A DNA stretch of 64,000 bases, from positions 6,597,853-6,661,852 of the forward strand of contig OX419341.1 in the NCBI GenBank assembly GCA_948470475.1. Reading direction: 5' to 3'. Positions 33,501-48,500 of the stretch are shown here, piece after piece. Position numbers and translations under genes: made by a program. Under the pieces are notes generated by a model. The model saw only the letters and a program-made list of their open reading frames with translations, searched no databases and was not told the origin of the DNA. This stretch comes from Galaxea fascicularis (taxonomy: Eukaryota; Cnidaria; Anthozoa; Scleractinia; Euphylliidae). Numbering within the stretch: the first letter of the stretch is position 1; each line of letters opens with the position of its first letter.

Positions 33501-36500
33501 GTTTTGTGGCGTTTTTGTTTTCGTTTACGATGCCGTCCTCGTTGCTTAACTCCTTATGGAGTATTTTCGCATGACGTCACGGCGGCCATATTGGTGTTCA
33601 AAAACAAAGAATCGGCGGCCATGTTGGTGTCCCAAACTAAACCTCTCCTTTGTTTCAGTAAACCAGTATGGCTGATAGTCACGGGATTGAAAACACTCTA
33701 TAATTCCCCTAAGCTTTCATTTCATTTCATTCCATTCTAGGAAAGGATAGCTGCTCAAAATACCCCACTTACTTTTTCCGGTCATGTACTGCATTTGCCT
33801 CCTATTCAATTCTCTGTTGAATATGTTCCCTATAGGAGTCCCTTGTTCTTCTCTTTCAGGAAAAATGCTCACCGACACCTCCTCCAAAAAGGTTGCTGCA
33901 TCATCCTACAGAAGACCCTTTGGATGTGCTGGTAAGTGCCAACTGCGAGTGGGTTGGATATACTTAAAGTACATTTGCGGCTCACTGCAAGGTTAGGATC
34001 GCTTTCCTTTTTTGGCTTTTTGGAAAGCTGTAAAAAAAATTAAGACGGCTCTGAATCTGCTCCTACCTTTTTTTAAACTGAAATGTTTAAAATGATTTAT
34101 TCGTTTCAACGGTAAAATCACCAAGCTCGTTTTTGAGCTACTTCCGCTTAAAGCTAAAATGAGGGGTTTTTCTAACTCTCGACTAAGTGTTGTTATGGTA
34201 ACCAGTTATGTGGGAATAGCTGTCATAATTTGTTCACCAATGACATTAGTCTTGACTACAGTCCATAGGATGTAATTGCTAAGAGGCTGTTTAAAATAAT
34301 TCCCCCGCTTTGGCAATTTACTGGTGGTGTTCTGGGTATTTCCTTGGTTCAACTCCTCAGCTGCTCTTGTAAATAGCCAACTGGTCTGCCTCCCGCCCGT
34401 TTCATTGGCCCTGAAAAGACCCTCATGGGAAGTGGTCAGTTAAGTATTTATTTATTTGCTTTGCCCTTGCATACAGTGCTGGACATAGTTGATGTTCTGG
34501 CTGGCCGGGAGGAGCCGCTGGAAGATAAAATGTACCAGATGCCAATCTTTACGTAAGCGCAACATTTCTCTTTTGCGTCTCGTTTAAACGTTGTTCTTGC
34601 ACCAAAATATGATTGTTTTCCATGGTTTCTCACTGTTCTTTGCATCTGTTTGTAACTTAAAAGTAATTAATCTTCAGTTTCACTTCACAGTAACAGGTTC
34701 AGGGCGTTTTATTTTTTGGGGTTCGTACAAGTCCAACAAATCCGGGACAGTAGTTGAATTTTAATCTAACTTTTTCCAGGACTGGAATGGCTTTGAAAAT
34801 GGTAAGAAGTCCTGGAAAATCCTGGAAATCTGTAAACTCGAGTGATTCATTTTCTCGAAAGACATTGAGGAGCAGCCAAATGGGAAGAGCTAAGAACTGA
34901 AAAATACTTATTTAGGCATTATGGGTCATGGAAAAAAAACTATCCGAGATGTGGAAAAGCCCTGGAAAATCCTGGAAATTTGTTTCTGAAAAAAGGGTAC
35001 GAACCCTGTTCTGGCTATTCATATTACGGTTTAGGAAATACAGAACACGCGCAAAGGAAGCATATTGTTAAAAAAACCGAATACTTTTTACCAAAGTGAC
35101 TAAGGTCGGTTTGGACCAGTGAACGCGTGAACCTCACTTCCGGTGGCATGTCTTGGGCTTGGTGAGCTGCACGAGATTTTTTCCCGCCAAAATTTACATT
35201 CTGTGGAGAGAAAGAACGGAGCACTGTTCTCTTCATTCCGAAAACACAGTAGGCCCCAAACAGAACACGAACCTTGTCTATAGCACGTATTCCTCTTCCG
35301 GGGCAATAAGCTGCCTTCAGTGAACCCTTTGGTCACGAGATCTGCTTGATAGTTTAACATCCTCTCCCCACCATGGGAGATGTGTAGGGGGCAACAAGTC
35401 TAATGTTAGGGTTTTTAGGATTAATCAGGGTTGCCACGGTAACGGGAAAAACAGAGAGAAAGAGTTCTTTTTCAAGGTGAGGGAAAAGCCATTGTGTAAA
35501 TTCTATCCGAAAGTTCAAGTGAAAAGTCAGGAATTTCTTATGGCTGGCCATTAGGTTTGGGAAAGAAATTCATGGTTCGTAAAGGTGATGCTGTTTCTTT
35601 GGCTATTGAATAAAACTGATTTGTGGTCACTGAAAAGTCTGGGAAATGGCTTGGAATTAATTAAGTTAATTGGTTATTTTTAAAAGAATAAAATTCTTAA
35701 ACACCAAAATGTAAACCAGAAGGCAAAAGGACACGTTTTGTACAAGCGTGCTTCTGTCTGGACTTGGGACCAGATATTTGAAGTTCCCATTTGAGTTTCT
35801 GTACGATTTGTAGAGCGCCAGCATCCCAGACGTTGAAACGTGCTTCTCAAGAAAGGTAAAAAACCAGTGAATATTAAAAATATATTAACGGTCTTACAGG
35901 TGTGGGGATAATGATTTCTGGACTGTTCACGAAAGCGTCATAAAGAAGCAAACCAGTAAATACAGCGCTCTGAGTTCAAGCAGTGGTGAGTGGAAAGAAT
36001 ATTGATATCGTGATAGCAGATACTTTAAATTATTACTAACAGATACTTAAAGTGCTGCTATGATCAAATTGTTACCCCTTGAAATTTTATGTTTATCACG
36101 TAGAATTCCAGGGAAGATTTAAAGCGCCGTTTACCGTTTTCAAATATCTGCATTGGTTCCAGAGATGTTTGAGTTTGGAAAATGTATGAAATATGCAAAT
36201 AAGAGGACTGATGACGTCATACACTCAACCCAATATTACATCAAGTATATAAATAGAGCTATCTCGGTCAATTTGAAGTAGAGACCGTTGAAACTTGGTA
36301 GGCTAATAGTTCTACAGGTAACACACCTACGGCTATAAAAAATTCGGTTCCCATGGCAACTCACTCTTCTCCAGTCCCCCTGAATATAGGTTTCAATATT
36401 CAATAGTGGTTTTCAGCTCGAAAAAAAATTAACAAGGCCACGACCTGGAGCTAACATATTTATAAATATGCTTGCTGGATCATGTAGATGAGGCACCATT

Positions 36501-39500
36501 AGCAAATATCAAAATAGAACGCCAAAGGTGGCCAGCGAAGCCATTGATATCAGGGAGGTCTGGAACCCAGTATGTTGCCATGGTAACAACACTTGTAAGC
36601 TCATATTGTGGAGCACATCTGGTAGAATTTTACTGCAAAAAATCAAGCATGTCCGATACAAGTTGGGAGAGAGATATATTTTAATCATACTTGATCAAAA
36701 TTTGGTTGAGTTTATGACGTCATCACTTGACGGATTTTCATATTTTAAAAACTTGAATATCTCTTGAACAAAAAGAGATATTTCAAAATAGTAAACAGCA
36801 GTCTTCTTCTCGTATAGACTACTTGTTTGTATTTTAACATGGCTCAGATAGGAAAGATGCAAATTTCGTCACAGCAGTTCACAGTTATATAGGTTCGTGT
36901 GTTTCGTAGGTGCCATCGTTTCGTTGTGTTCAACGTTCATCTCCTCTTTTCCTAGGTATTGCCGTTTCTTTGAGGATGTTTCACGGTGACCTAGATAAGG
37001 TAAAACTCTTTCCTCATAGTTTTAACGCCAATACTCAATAGCTCCGGACAGTAAGTTATTAGTAAATGTCTTTGAATGTATTGGTTAAGAGATAGGAAAT
37101 AGGATCGATTTTTAATGGGAATATTATGAAAATTATTGAACTAGGGTGGAAAGTTTAAAGATGTAAAGAATTGTCGCCAGTTATGAACGCAACTTGAGCA
37201 GTTGCGAAGAGAAGGCCTGAAAAAACGCTTAAGTTGCGCTCGCAGCGGTGATGTTACACTGCGTCTTTAATTTAAGGCTTTATGTTTGGCCGTTTCCTTA
37301 GTCAACACACAATTCCCCTGCATTCACCAGAAATGCATTTTTGTTCCCTTATTGTTCTACGTACCTGAAGTAAAGATAAGGCGAACAGAATACGCCTCCT
37401 GCGCAGATAGATTCTGACTGGTAGTTTTTGTATCTCTTTTACACAGTAGTGATGTGATAGCAGCAGTAAAATAAAAAAAAATGAAAACTAAAAAACTTAA
37501 TTGACCACTCCCCTAGGGGGGCTTTTCAGGGACAATGAAACAAATGATACAAATGAACTCAACAGAGTTAAGAATCCCACCTGGCGGGAGGCAGACCAGT
37601 CGGCTATTTACAAGGAGGACCGAGGAGTTGATCTAGGCACGAACCCAGCGAGTGGCTAGAGCGGGATTTGAACCCGGGTCACTGCATTGAAATCCAGCGC
37701 CCTAAACCACTCAGTAGCACTCATTCAATTAGTAGCAGTAGCACTACCGATTGAAACAAGTTCCTGAACATGTATTTTGCGATTTTGAGGAATTATTGCT
37801 TATGCTTATTTCCGTTATACTTAGGTTCAACACGAGAATCCCCTACTATTGCCTAAGGGGATTTCAGTTGTGAGAAAATTAGGGTTTCCTGATATTATCA
37901 TGCCAGGTTTGTTATTTCGACCAGGTTTTGCTTGGCTTTTTGTTGTTTTATGAATTAACCAGGGTTCGCACAGTCTTGAAAAGTCCTTGAATTTTAGAGT
38001 AAATCCTTGAAAAGTCCTTGAATGCCAAAAATTCTTGAAAAGTCCTTGAATTCGACGATAAGGTCTTGAAAAGCCCTTGAATTTTCGCCAACATAGACTC
38101 TGAAGAGTAACAGGAAAGTTGTATTGTAAAGATTAGGGTGTTCTTCCGTTTTAATTTTGTAAAAAAAAAAAAATGCAAATAATTATCTAAAATTTAAGGC
38201 AGAACTGAACACGACCCAAAATGTGAGCTGAGACCAGATTGGAAGAGAGGCTTCAGGCATTAAAAAAGTGTTAATTTGAAAGGTACAGAACGCTTTATTT
38301 TGTTAAACGAGTAACATGACATTCCATGAAGGGTCCTTGAAAAGTAATTTTGGTCCTTGAAAAGTCCTTGAAAAAAGATTTCAATTTTCTGTGCGAACCC
38401 TGTCAACGATGTCCATGTTTATCACTACGAGGGGGGTGACAACTTATCAAGGCCTGTTTCGGGAGAAAAACAAACTTTTTCTGGAAAACTGGAGATTTTG
38501 CCGGGAATCGTATTTCAATCGGTTAAAAAACCAGGAGGATTTTCCAATCTCCGGGAGGACCTAGAGTTCCAGTCCACTGAAAGACCGATTTCTTACCGAA
38601 ACGAGTGGTTGTTCTACGTTTACCTGATACTGTTGCGAGAGTTCGTACCGGAATGAAATTCTCGCCCAGGTACAGCCACCACATTTTAAACCAATACACA
38701 GCCACAAGAGGAAACCGAAGTGAACTCGCTCCTGGACGAAAGTCGCCCTGGTATCATGTAAACACCCCGTGACTCAGTTTCAACATGAAATATTGTAACG
38801 TAAATGCTACAGAGAGTTTTTTTTTTATGGTGTTTAATGAAGAGTATCCTGGAAACTGCCGCATAGCCAAAATGCGTTTAATGAAATGTTCTTCACTGAG
38901 TGATTTTTCATCGATTGTGGCGGTTGCATGTTAAACGAAACGACACTAACGACAAAAAGTTGTTTTGACCCTTGTTTTACTATTTCAGGTGATATTAGGA
39001 ATGATGTTTATGTTACCGTGGAAAAAGGAGAGTTCGAAAAAGGTGATAATAATGCGATTAAACTTAAACCAACCTCGTTTTAAATACCTAGCTGCTTTGC
39101 CATACATAATCAAGTATTGCAAAGAAGGTTTGGTTTGAAGCAAATTACAACACTACAGTTTGTGAATTTTCCCGTAGGTTTTTCATTTGTCTAGTGCACA
39201 TTTCAGGGCTGTGTTTTTACGACAACGTAACGTTTTTGAAAGGGTAATCTTTTTGTGACGATGCAATCAGCAGAATTCTCGGTGAGCGGCTTTGGACTAT
39301 TGCACACATCAAACGTTAATAAACTCTGGATTTGCAACAAAGAGAAACGTCCAATTTTCAAGTTTTGTGAAGATATTGTTTATCTGTTGTTTTACAGAAC
39401 CAAATAAGTTTTCTTTCTCTCTCTTTTTTTTTTTATCAGGATCAGGCAAAACCACTTCAAAGAATGTGGAAGTTTCCATGTGTGTTGTTGGACCCAAGGG

Positions 39501-42500
39501 TAAAGTCGTTGAGGTAACACTGTCATTCTCGTTTGTTTGACCTACAATCGAACCAGTTGAAGCCACACTGTATAGCTGTTACGTGAGAGGCAGCAGCAGT
39601 GTTTGAGTTTTCTATTATCAAGGCTGCTTTCAATCGACTGTAGCAAAATAATCTGTGGGCGCTTTAGTTTTGCTTAATTACGTTGTGCAATTGTCACGGA
39701 AAACTCGCGCCACTTTGATGAGAAGCCAAGGTCTGACCCATCGTGCCCATACATATCGTCTCGCGCTTGGTGCTGGATATATGTATTCGCTTCGAATCCT
39801 CATTTGTTTATTTTGCTTTTTACATAAAATTGTTTATGTTAAGCTCAAGAATTACTTTCCTTTTGCGCGTTTCCACAACACCCAATTTAAAGGGGCCATG
39901 TCGTGGTGATTTTTGTGTTTTGGAGGTCAAATTAAGACCAAACTCTGTCAGGTATCATTGCTCATGTGCAAAATGCCCCTAGAACACCAGAACAGAGAAG
40001 CTATCATGCTTTCTCAAAGGGAAAGCAAACCATATTCTGTATTCGGATATTTTCCACAGCTCAGGAGAAGACTTGATAAAGTTGTCCCAACCATCCTAAG
40101 CCAAAGATGCTTATTAATATTTTTGCAAAATTGGTAAATTAGTTTTCAACAAAACTGAACCAATATATTTGGGTCTTCTTTGCCTTCAATATCATTTTCA
40201 ACTTTTCAAAGTATAGTATTAAAAATTCGTGGCGAAGCTCGTTTAACCTTGTTCATCATAATACTGACCATCATCTAAGTTCCCTTTACCATATCGCGAG
40301 TTCGTCAATAATACAGGGCATGAGAATATAGGAAATGATCGCCAGGGATCAGTTGAGTTAACGTTTAACTACAAATTCTCCCTACTTGTAACATATGAAG
40401 TATTTGCGAACTGTTAGGAGAATACAGCTGTTGACATTAAGGATTAATATAGAGGGTTGAAACCATTCTAATGTTTTTGTCAACCCCATCCTTTGTGTAA
40501 TTATACAAAGCATACATTTGTAAACTAAAAAATGACCATTGTGTTTTCAGGATTGTGTGTTCCTTGGTGCTGGTGGAGTCAGTGTCACTGAGTATCAGTC
40601 CATTATCTTTTACCACAACAGCAGTCCAAAGTGGAACGAGACAATAAAGGTATACGATCCGGTTAAAAGGCACAGCTTTCCTGTTGAGAAATGATTTAAG
40701 ACTTCGTTGGGCAGTTTTAAGTATCTTTTGCTTTCCTGACTTTGTACGTAAATTTTTAACCCGCGTAGCAGCAGGCGTGTATTTAGCCGAGCGTGACATG
40801 TATCGCACTTCGTGCTCGGTTAAATAAGCGACTGTTATACGGGCTATAACCAAGTGCGCGAGGGAGGTTTCGCACGAGGGAGCTGTCGCGCGTGTGAGAT
40901 TTCGCGCAAGGCTTTTTCTCTATACACTTTACTCAGCAAAGTTTTATACATCGAGGCTCCGCCCCGAGATCCAACCTTGATCCTTTTATCATGTTTATAT
41001 ACCATTTAAACGGGATGAGGCATAAGGTACGTCTGTTCGAAATATTTTTATTAAAGGCCCTTATAAATACCTAAATGACAGATCTCCCTACCAGCGGCCT
41101 TTCATATTCTGCAACTCGTAAAATCCTTACCCTTTTACATATACCTGAAGCGTGAAAAAGGTACCCCTTTTGGGCGGAGCCTCTCCGTATAGGAAATTAT
41201 AGGTAGCACCCTCTCGGGATACAAACATGCCCCACGGAACCAACTGTAAAATATTGCTTTTGTAAGGCATTGTATTTAACAGCTAAATCGTAATCCTGGG
41301 ACCGTCAATCTTGGTGGAACTGCTGACGTTAACATTAGCCCTTTAGCTGACTACGTCCCTCGAAAGCTAAACCTTTGCGCTGAACGTTCATGTAATAGCA
41401 TTTCAGTTTAAATTTTTATCAGAGTTTTTTCACCGTGTTAAAACCAACAGGTTCAGCTGCCGTTTGATAAGTTTCTTGGCGCCCATCTGAGGTTTGGCTT
41501 CCGACACTTGTCGAAGTTCGAAGGTAGTATATTGATGTCTTAACTTTTTTGAAACTTCTATTGCTAAGGCGCGCACATGTAAATTGGACTTTACTTAGTT
41601 GTATTCTATTTCCTTCATAGATTACGCAACCAAAGTATTTTATTTGTGGGTTTAGGCGGGATTTTAAAGTCGAGTGTTCAAATTTTGTGCACCCTGTAAA
41701 TTTTTGTGGATTTTGAAGTTTTTTTTTCCCGCCAGGACGTCCTTTAGTCGAAAATTTCGATCAAAAAGTTAATTAAATTTGAACTTTATTTAATTTTGCG
41801 TTTAGGCAAACAGTATCGTGAAAACTGTTCAATGAATGGCTTGCAAGTAGGAGAAATGGCTGACGTGTTTAGACGTTTTAAGATGGACGATCATTTCACA
41901 CCAATATTGTTATTAATTTTTTCTTTCCTTCCTCGTTTCAGAAAAGGATAAAGCAGATAAAACCTTTGGCTTTTCGTTTGTTAGTCTCATGCGTGAAGAC
42001 GGGACAACAATCCCAGATGGAACTCACGAGCTGTGTGTTTATAAGGTCAGTTGCAACACTTGAGCGGACCTCGTAGATTTGCAAATACGAATCCTTCAAA
42101 ATTTGCTGGAAACATTCATTTCCAGACCAAAACTGGCAAGTGTGAACGTTCTAATTCAGGTGCCAAATCTCAAATTCTCAGAAGTTCATTCGAGGTCATT
42201 TTCGTGGTCACTTAATTTCGCGAAAATGGAAGAGGAATATTTTGCGAGACTTAAAATTTGTCGATTTGGCAGAAAAAATTATGTTAAACTAAAGGGAATT
42301 AATTTTTGCGAAAAGTGAGGATACGCGTAGTCTCATTTTAATTTTTCACTGCAATATCTTAAAGTACAGTGACAAAAATTGAACAATAACAATAACAGTA
42401 TTAATCATAAAAATTACAGTTTCCTCGATTGTGATTGGTTTAAAAAACTCCTATTTTCCACTAATTCACTTGCCAAGTTGTTATCGGACATTTTATTGGA

Positions 42501-45500
42501 CAGTTGAGTTAGCCAATCACATCAAAGTGGTATTTTAAATCAACCAATCACATTCAAAATTGCACTTTAAGTCAACCAATCACAACCTGAGTTGCAATCA
42601 CCATAGTAACAGTGTACAGACTTCTGAATTGGGGATTTCTTCGAAATGGAAAATTTTCCCTTGAACAATAACAATATTTCAGAAGATAGTAGTGATTTTG
42701 TTTAACCTATGGCACAAATGTTTATGCCAACAAATCAGAAGAGTTCTTTCTTCTTTTCTCGAAAATTGTAATTTTTATTCATTGGTAATAATACTTCGTG
42801 TCGCCCAATTCGGTCTGTAATCATACTCGTGATAAACAGATCGGACTCCCGCTGCGCGGTCGTCCGATTTTGTTATCAGTCGTATGATTACCGACCGAAT
42901 TAGACTCCATTCAGTCCTATTACTATTACTTAAAAGAACGAGATTATAAGCCCCTACTGCATGTCGTATCTAGTCCAAAATTTATGAATGACTATACCTA
43001 AAAAGCATTTATCATTTATATCTGAATAGCACCTTCAATGTCTTCAAGCTGTTCATCAGTGGGGAGATTTGGCTTTCCGTTTACTAGCTTAAGCGTTATT
43101 CCTGCCTTCTCCCATCCTTTCGCTATCTGGTACTTTCCTTCACTGCTTGGCATGTGGTTGCAAAGGCTTACCGTCCAGGCTACGCACGTAAACACAGAAA
43201 GGTTTTGCAAAGGCATTAAATTTTGCGTCGCCAATTTTCGCGGTAACTTTTTTCCGCGTGACTTAAATTTCGCAATTTTTTTCAAATCGCGAAAATTAAG
43301 TTCCGCGAAAATTAGTACCAGTAAGTTATATTGGATCTTAAAATTTGGTTTCCTGCTGTTACATGGAATAAGAACTTTGGACATTTTGTTGTAAGAGCCT
43401 AAAAAATCTCACAATAGGCCATATTCGTATTATCGGTATTGATCTGGATCTAGCATGAAGTGGAGGCTCTTGCGGGGGAATACATTTACATATGAAAAGA
43501 TTCCCCCGCAAGAGCCTCCAGTTCAATACCGTGAATACGAATATGGCCTATTAACTGGTTGGCTGGGTATTGTCATCGGTTTCGCTAAGCACTGTGGCCT
43601 GTTTTTCAAAACTGGAGTTATCTAATCCGGATTAGCGTTAACTCCCTCGGCCAAGTTAACTATCACAGTTGACACAGGATTGGTTCCAAGCGGGCTGTGA
43701 ACAGCTCAACCCTGTTTTCCAAATTATACACCTCACTTCTGTCAGTTTGCCGGCCTTGCTTGGTTATGTGCGGTAAAATGTATAAAAAAGTAGAAAATTG
43801 CTCAAGCGTCTGTCACAGGCTAGTGTCAAATTGCCTATTAATTGCCCTTGTCATTTCCTTGAGTGTGAGAGGTCCGGATATAATGAATTTTTTTTTCTGT
43901 TTCCTTTTTTATCTGATTTATACAGTATGATTCCAACTGCTTCTATGACTCGAAGACGTACATTCGTATGCCGTCAAGTATGTCTCAGTATGCAAACCAC
44001 ACTCATGCTAGTTCGGATAGACTCGTGCGGAACACCAAGGACTCCTTCTACATCAAGACGATAGTTTGTTCCACCAAGTTAACCCAGAATGGTGAGACGT
44101 TCCTGTCTTTTTTCCTGTTGCCCAGGCTTTATTCAAGGCAAGGGAGACGTCGTTAGAACTCTATCCCTTTGATGCCCAGAGGTAATATTCCAGATAACTT
44201 TCAAAATCTGGGAACCATAAAATGGAAAATGACATGACCTTGTCGTACAATTCGTGAGTGATAAGGACTCGTGATTTTGAAAGTTTCCAGATTAAAGGCT
44301 ACCGCACTCTAGCCGATTTTTTGTCGGCCGGTGAATTCAGACAAGTCTGCGACAAGATCGGGGCTTCTCGGGCGATATCTGACAGTGCTAGATCTCAAAA
44401 CGTCTTGTCGGGCCTTGTCAGCTAGTGTGCGGTGGGCCAAGATAATTTGTCGGGGCTCACGCGTACCTAAACCAATGAGGAATTGTCATGAGAGTCACGT
44501 GAATAAGCGTCTTTCCCAACATGGCGGAGATCGACTCGACCCCAAGACTAAACCCGGTTAGTCGGGACAAAAAATCGGCGAGTGTGCGGCAAGCTGACGT
44601 CTCGACAAATTTTAACCCGATTTAACCCCGACAAAAAATCTTCAGCTCTGCGACAAAAAATCGGCTAGTGTGCGGTAGCCTTAAGGCGAATGTGATTTGA
44701 GAACTTTCAAAATCTTCTCTTTTTTGTAGTGGATCTTGTTGGCCTGTTGAGATGGAAAGCGAAAAAGCACGAGATACCTACAGTATTGACTTCACTTTTG
44801 AAAATCGATGGAGAGGAAATAGTTAAGGTAAATAACATGCGTTTATGCACTATTTTTTCTGAGAATAATTTGGATTTTACAAAACGCACGCTTGTACTTA
44901 CGGATAATTAACAATTATAGGATGAGGTTGAGCATGATAGCGATAATTATCAAGGCCAAAGTTTGTGTTATCTGCCGAAGCCGAAGGCTGAGGCGGATAA
45001 CACAAACTGAGGCCTTGATAATTATCGCTATCATGCGAAAGCCGAATCCAATAATTGTTTTGTTATGCATATTCCTGAGCTGCACTGGCGACTGACTCCG
45101 CCATAACAAAACTGATCAAACTGCTGGTTTGTGTATTAGTTGACGTCACTTCTGCATGCATAAAACTATTGTCTGTAGGTATGACGTCAATTCTACATAT
45201 ATAAAAACTATGGTCTGTAGGTATGACGTAAGAGAAACAGAGCTAGCAAGAATTAGCTGCGTGCTTATAGCCAATCAAAATCCAGCTGGTGACACCAATG
45301 TGTAATAATTCTGTTTGATGACTTTCGTAGTTTCTTCAAGACATCTTCGATGCGCTGTTCGCCATTCTGAATGAGGGAGCCGAACAGTATGGCAACCTTG
45401 TGTTTCGCGCTTTGGTAAGTAGACTATTTGGTATCGCCCTCCAACTGAAACCTTAACCATTCTCGTGTACCGTTCTTGAAACCATGTGACAGTTATAAAG

Positions 45501-48500
45501 GGGAGGGAGCTGAGGGGGAAACGAGAAGCCCGCGCCCCTCCCGGTCTTGCGCGCCCGAATTCCCCCCGGCTTCCCTTCCCCCTTGAACGCCGTAGATGTG
45601 GACTACTTTGTTTTGAAATTAAACCCGGCTATTCTTTTTTCCAGGTTTTTATAATTTGCCTGCTCTCTGCGGAGAAATATCAGCACTTTCAAGGCGTGTT
45701 GACCACCTACATCGAAAAGCATTTCAGCGCGACCATGGCACACAAGTATGTTAACAAATACAATGAGTATTTTGTTGTGGTAATACAAGAAAAACTGTTT
45801 TAAACATGCGATATTTACACTGAGTGGGAAGAGTCATTGAACTCTTAACCCTCAAAAGCCTAAGATTAAACTTTAAATTCTCATTTGTTTTCGCTATTAT
45901 TTCCTATAGAAGTAGTGGCGAGACGTTGTTATAATATCACGCAAATTCATCTTGTGTGATCCTGTCGTTTATTCTCGTGACCACTCTGTTTTATAAAGCG
46001 TTGATATTACAAAGAGAAATTTGATGCTGATCATTCTGAGGGCTTAAAGGGGTAATGTAATCCTTTACTCAAAGACTGTTTAACTTGTTTTAATCATTGA
46101 CAAGTTGTCTCGTTAAGTAATTATTTTTGTACTGGTTGATTCATATTCAAAGGGAGGTGGAGTCATTTCCACGCGTGATTTAACGTTAATAACGATTTGA
46201 TTTTTTATTACCGCAGGAAGCTCATAAGCTGTTTAAGGCAAGCTCTGGCTTATAATGCTGGAGAAAATGACAAGTTGGAAAACCTCAAAAACACCATGAC
46301 AGTAAGGAAAATATCTTTGTTTTTGCTGCGGGGTTTTACTTTTCCTGAAAAAAAAGAGAGAGAGAGAGAGAGTGCAGATATGTATCTCACATTATGCTAT
46401 CCATCCTCAACCACTGCCAACTTTGGAGATTAACAGCCAAGTGTATACGTTTAGTCTGGTAGGCAGTCGCTCGCTCTGTCAGTCAGTCAGTCAGCCAGTC
46501 AGTCAGTCAGCCTGCCAGTGGCGTTAGCCAGTGAGTCAATCAGTTGATGTCAGTGTCAGTCAGTCAGTCAGTCAGTCAGTCAGTCAGTCAACCGTTTTGT
46601 CAGTTTTTCAATCAGTTGTTTTTGTTTCTATTTCCAATAGCAAAAAGATCTTTGTTGTATTCTAATACGTCTAACTATTTCCTTTGCTGTTATTTTTCAC
46701 GAGGTTCCTTCTCTTTGCTTTCAGGCCTTAGAACATCTTTTCAAATTTATCATTCAATCAAGAATGATGCTGATTAGGTATTTCACTTTTATTGCTACAG
46801 ATACAATAATTCTAATTCATTCAACATCAACCTGACCTCCCAAACTATCGCTAACCAGAGTAAATACAGTTTGCTTCCCTCAGTGGCGGACTCAGCACCA
46901 TGCAAACCTGAAATCTGATTGGCTATGTAAGGAACCATTCATTTTCATGGGGTGGGATTTGGGGAGTGTCAATTTAAAATTGTACGACCCCCCCCCCCCC
47001 CCCTGCTTACCAGTTTCAGTTTTTTCCACTCGTTTATCTCAGAATTATCTCACTGCTCTCCTGTTCTCCCCCCCTCCCTCAAAAGCCATAGCTTTGGCGT
47101 CCCCCACCCAAATCCGACCAGCCGCCCCCCCCCCATCCCATAATAAAACGAACGGTCCCTACAGGCACAAAATAATCACACTTTGAAAGCCTTATAATCA
47201 CCTTGATTGGAATCTCTTATATCAGTGTTGTCAACTCACTTGTAACTTGTCGATTGTTGTTTTTGTCTTTGTCTTAGTATGCGTCGTGAACACGATGAAG
47301 CAACACAGGAGGTGTTTAGACATGATCTTTACTCAGTGTTTACTGATCTTAATCAATTAATGTCCTCACGCCTTCCTGATGCCACAGTACAGGTAATTTG
47401 TCCAGTCTAGCCGATCATATGCCGAACTAATTTGACCAAAATTAATATTGACCGTGTTTAATTTCGTTGCCGTCTAAGACTTACCGTTTGACTGGGATGA
47501 TTTTGCGGTTTCAATAAACGTTACTGGTATCTCAACTTGCTGTTATTTTGTTGTTGAAAGAGGTCTGAACAGCTTGGCAGTAAGTTAACCCTCTAAGAGT
47601 GATCAGCTTCAACTTTCTCCTGGTAATATCAACGCTTTATAAAACAGAGTGGACACGAGAATAAACGACAGGATCACACAAGATGAATTTGCCCGATATT
47701 TTAACAACTTCTCCCCACTACTTCTATAGCAAATGTGTAGGGCCAGCAAATGAGAATGTAAATTTTGATCTAAGGGGTTTAGAGTGTTCATGCCGTTTCT
47801 ATTTTTATTCGTCAACAGTCCTTAGCAATGCAGCATTTTGCTGGAATTTATCAAGACACTCTAAAAGTTTTTAGCGTTGAAGAACTCAGGTGGGTGACTG
47901 TATGATTATTAAGCCGGGTTTCCTTTTAACCCCTCAACTCCCAGAAGTGATTAGCATATAACTTCTTCCTACAATATCAATACATTGTCCAACAATAACA
48001 GAGGGTGTTATCTTGATATAACCCCAAATTCTCTTAATTAAATAGGGTTAAATGCAATTTAACTTAGTTAACGACTAGGAGCAAGTTGCTCTGTTTGTTG
48101 TGGCGTGGCGTGGCATTGCGTGACGTTAGCGTTAGTGCGTTATTAGTATTTTGGAGGCGTCGCCTGCTGCGTTGTTTAGCGTGTGCATGTGTTATTTGCA
48201 TGTTGGGCCTCTCTGTGGCGTCTTCTGGCAGTTCGAGCGGTCAGCGGTTCGTTTTGCATATTATGCGTGCGCCGTCGCATGTTCTCGTGGTTTTGTTTAG
48301 CTCAGCGTTTTGGTGTGTTGGCGTTTGCGGGGCTTTCGAGTATTTCCCCTCCCTCCCCTCCCTATTGGGGATTGTTTTTTCCATTGAACTTATGGTTCAG
48401 TGTGACGGGTGCTTGTTTTGGGGTCTGGGGTGTCGGGCGGGGCTCGTGGCTGGGTTGTGGGTAGGGCAGGCTTATGGGGTGTTCCACCGACCGGGGGTTG

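Noticed and set aside
43016..43394. Opposed open frames of 122 and 118 codons in DOCK intron 22
   Set aside because: Mirror frames over a stretch with several GCGAAAATT-type repeats; no domain and no splice or start context.
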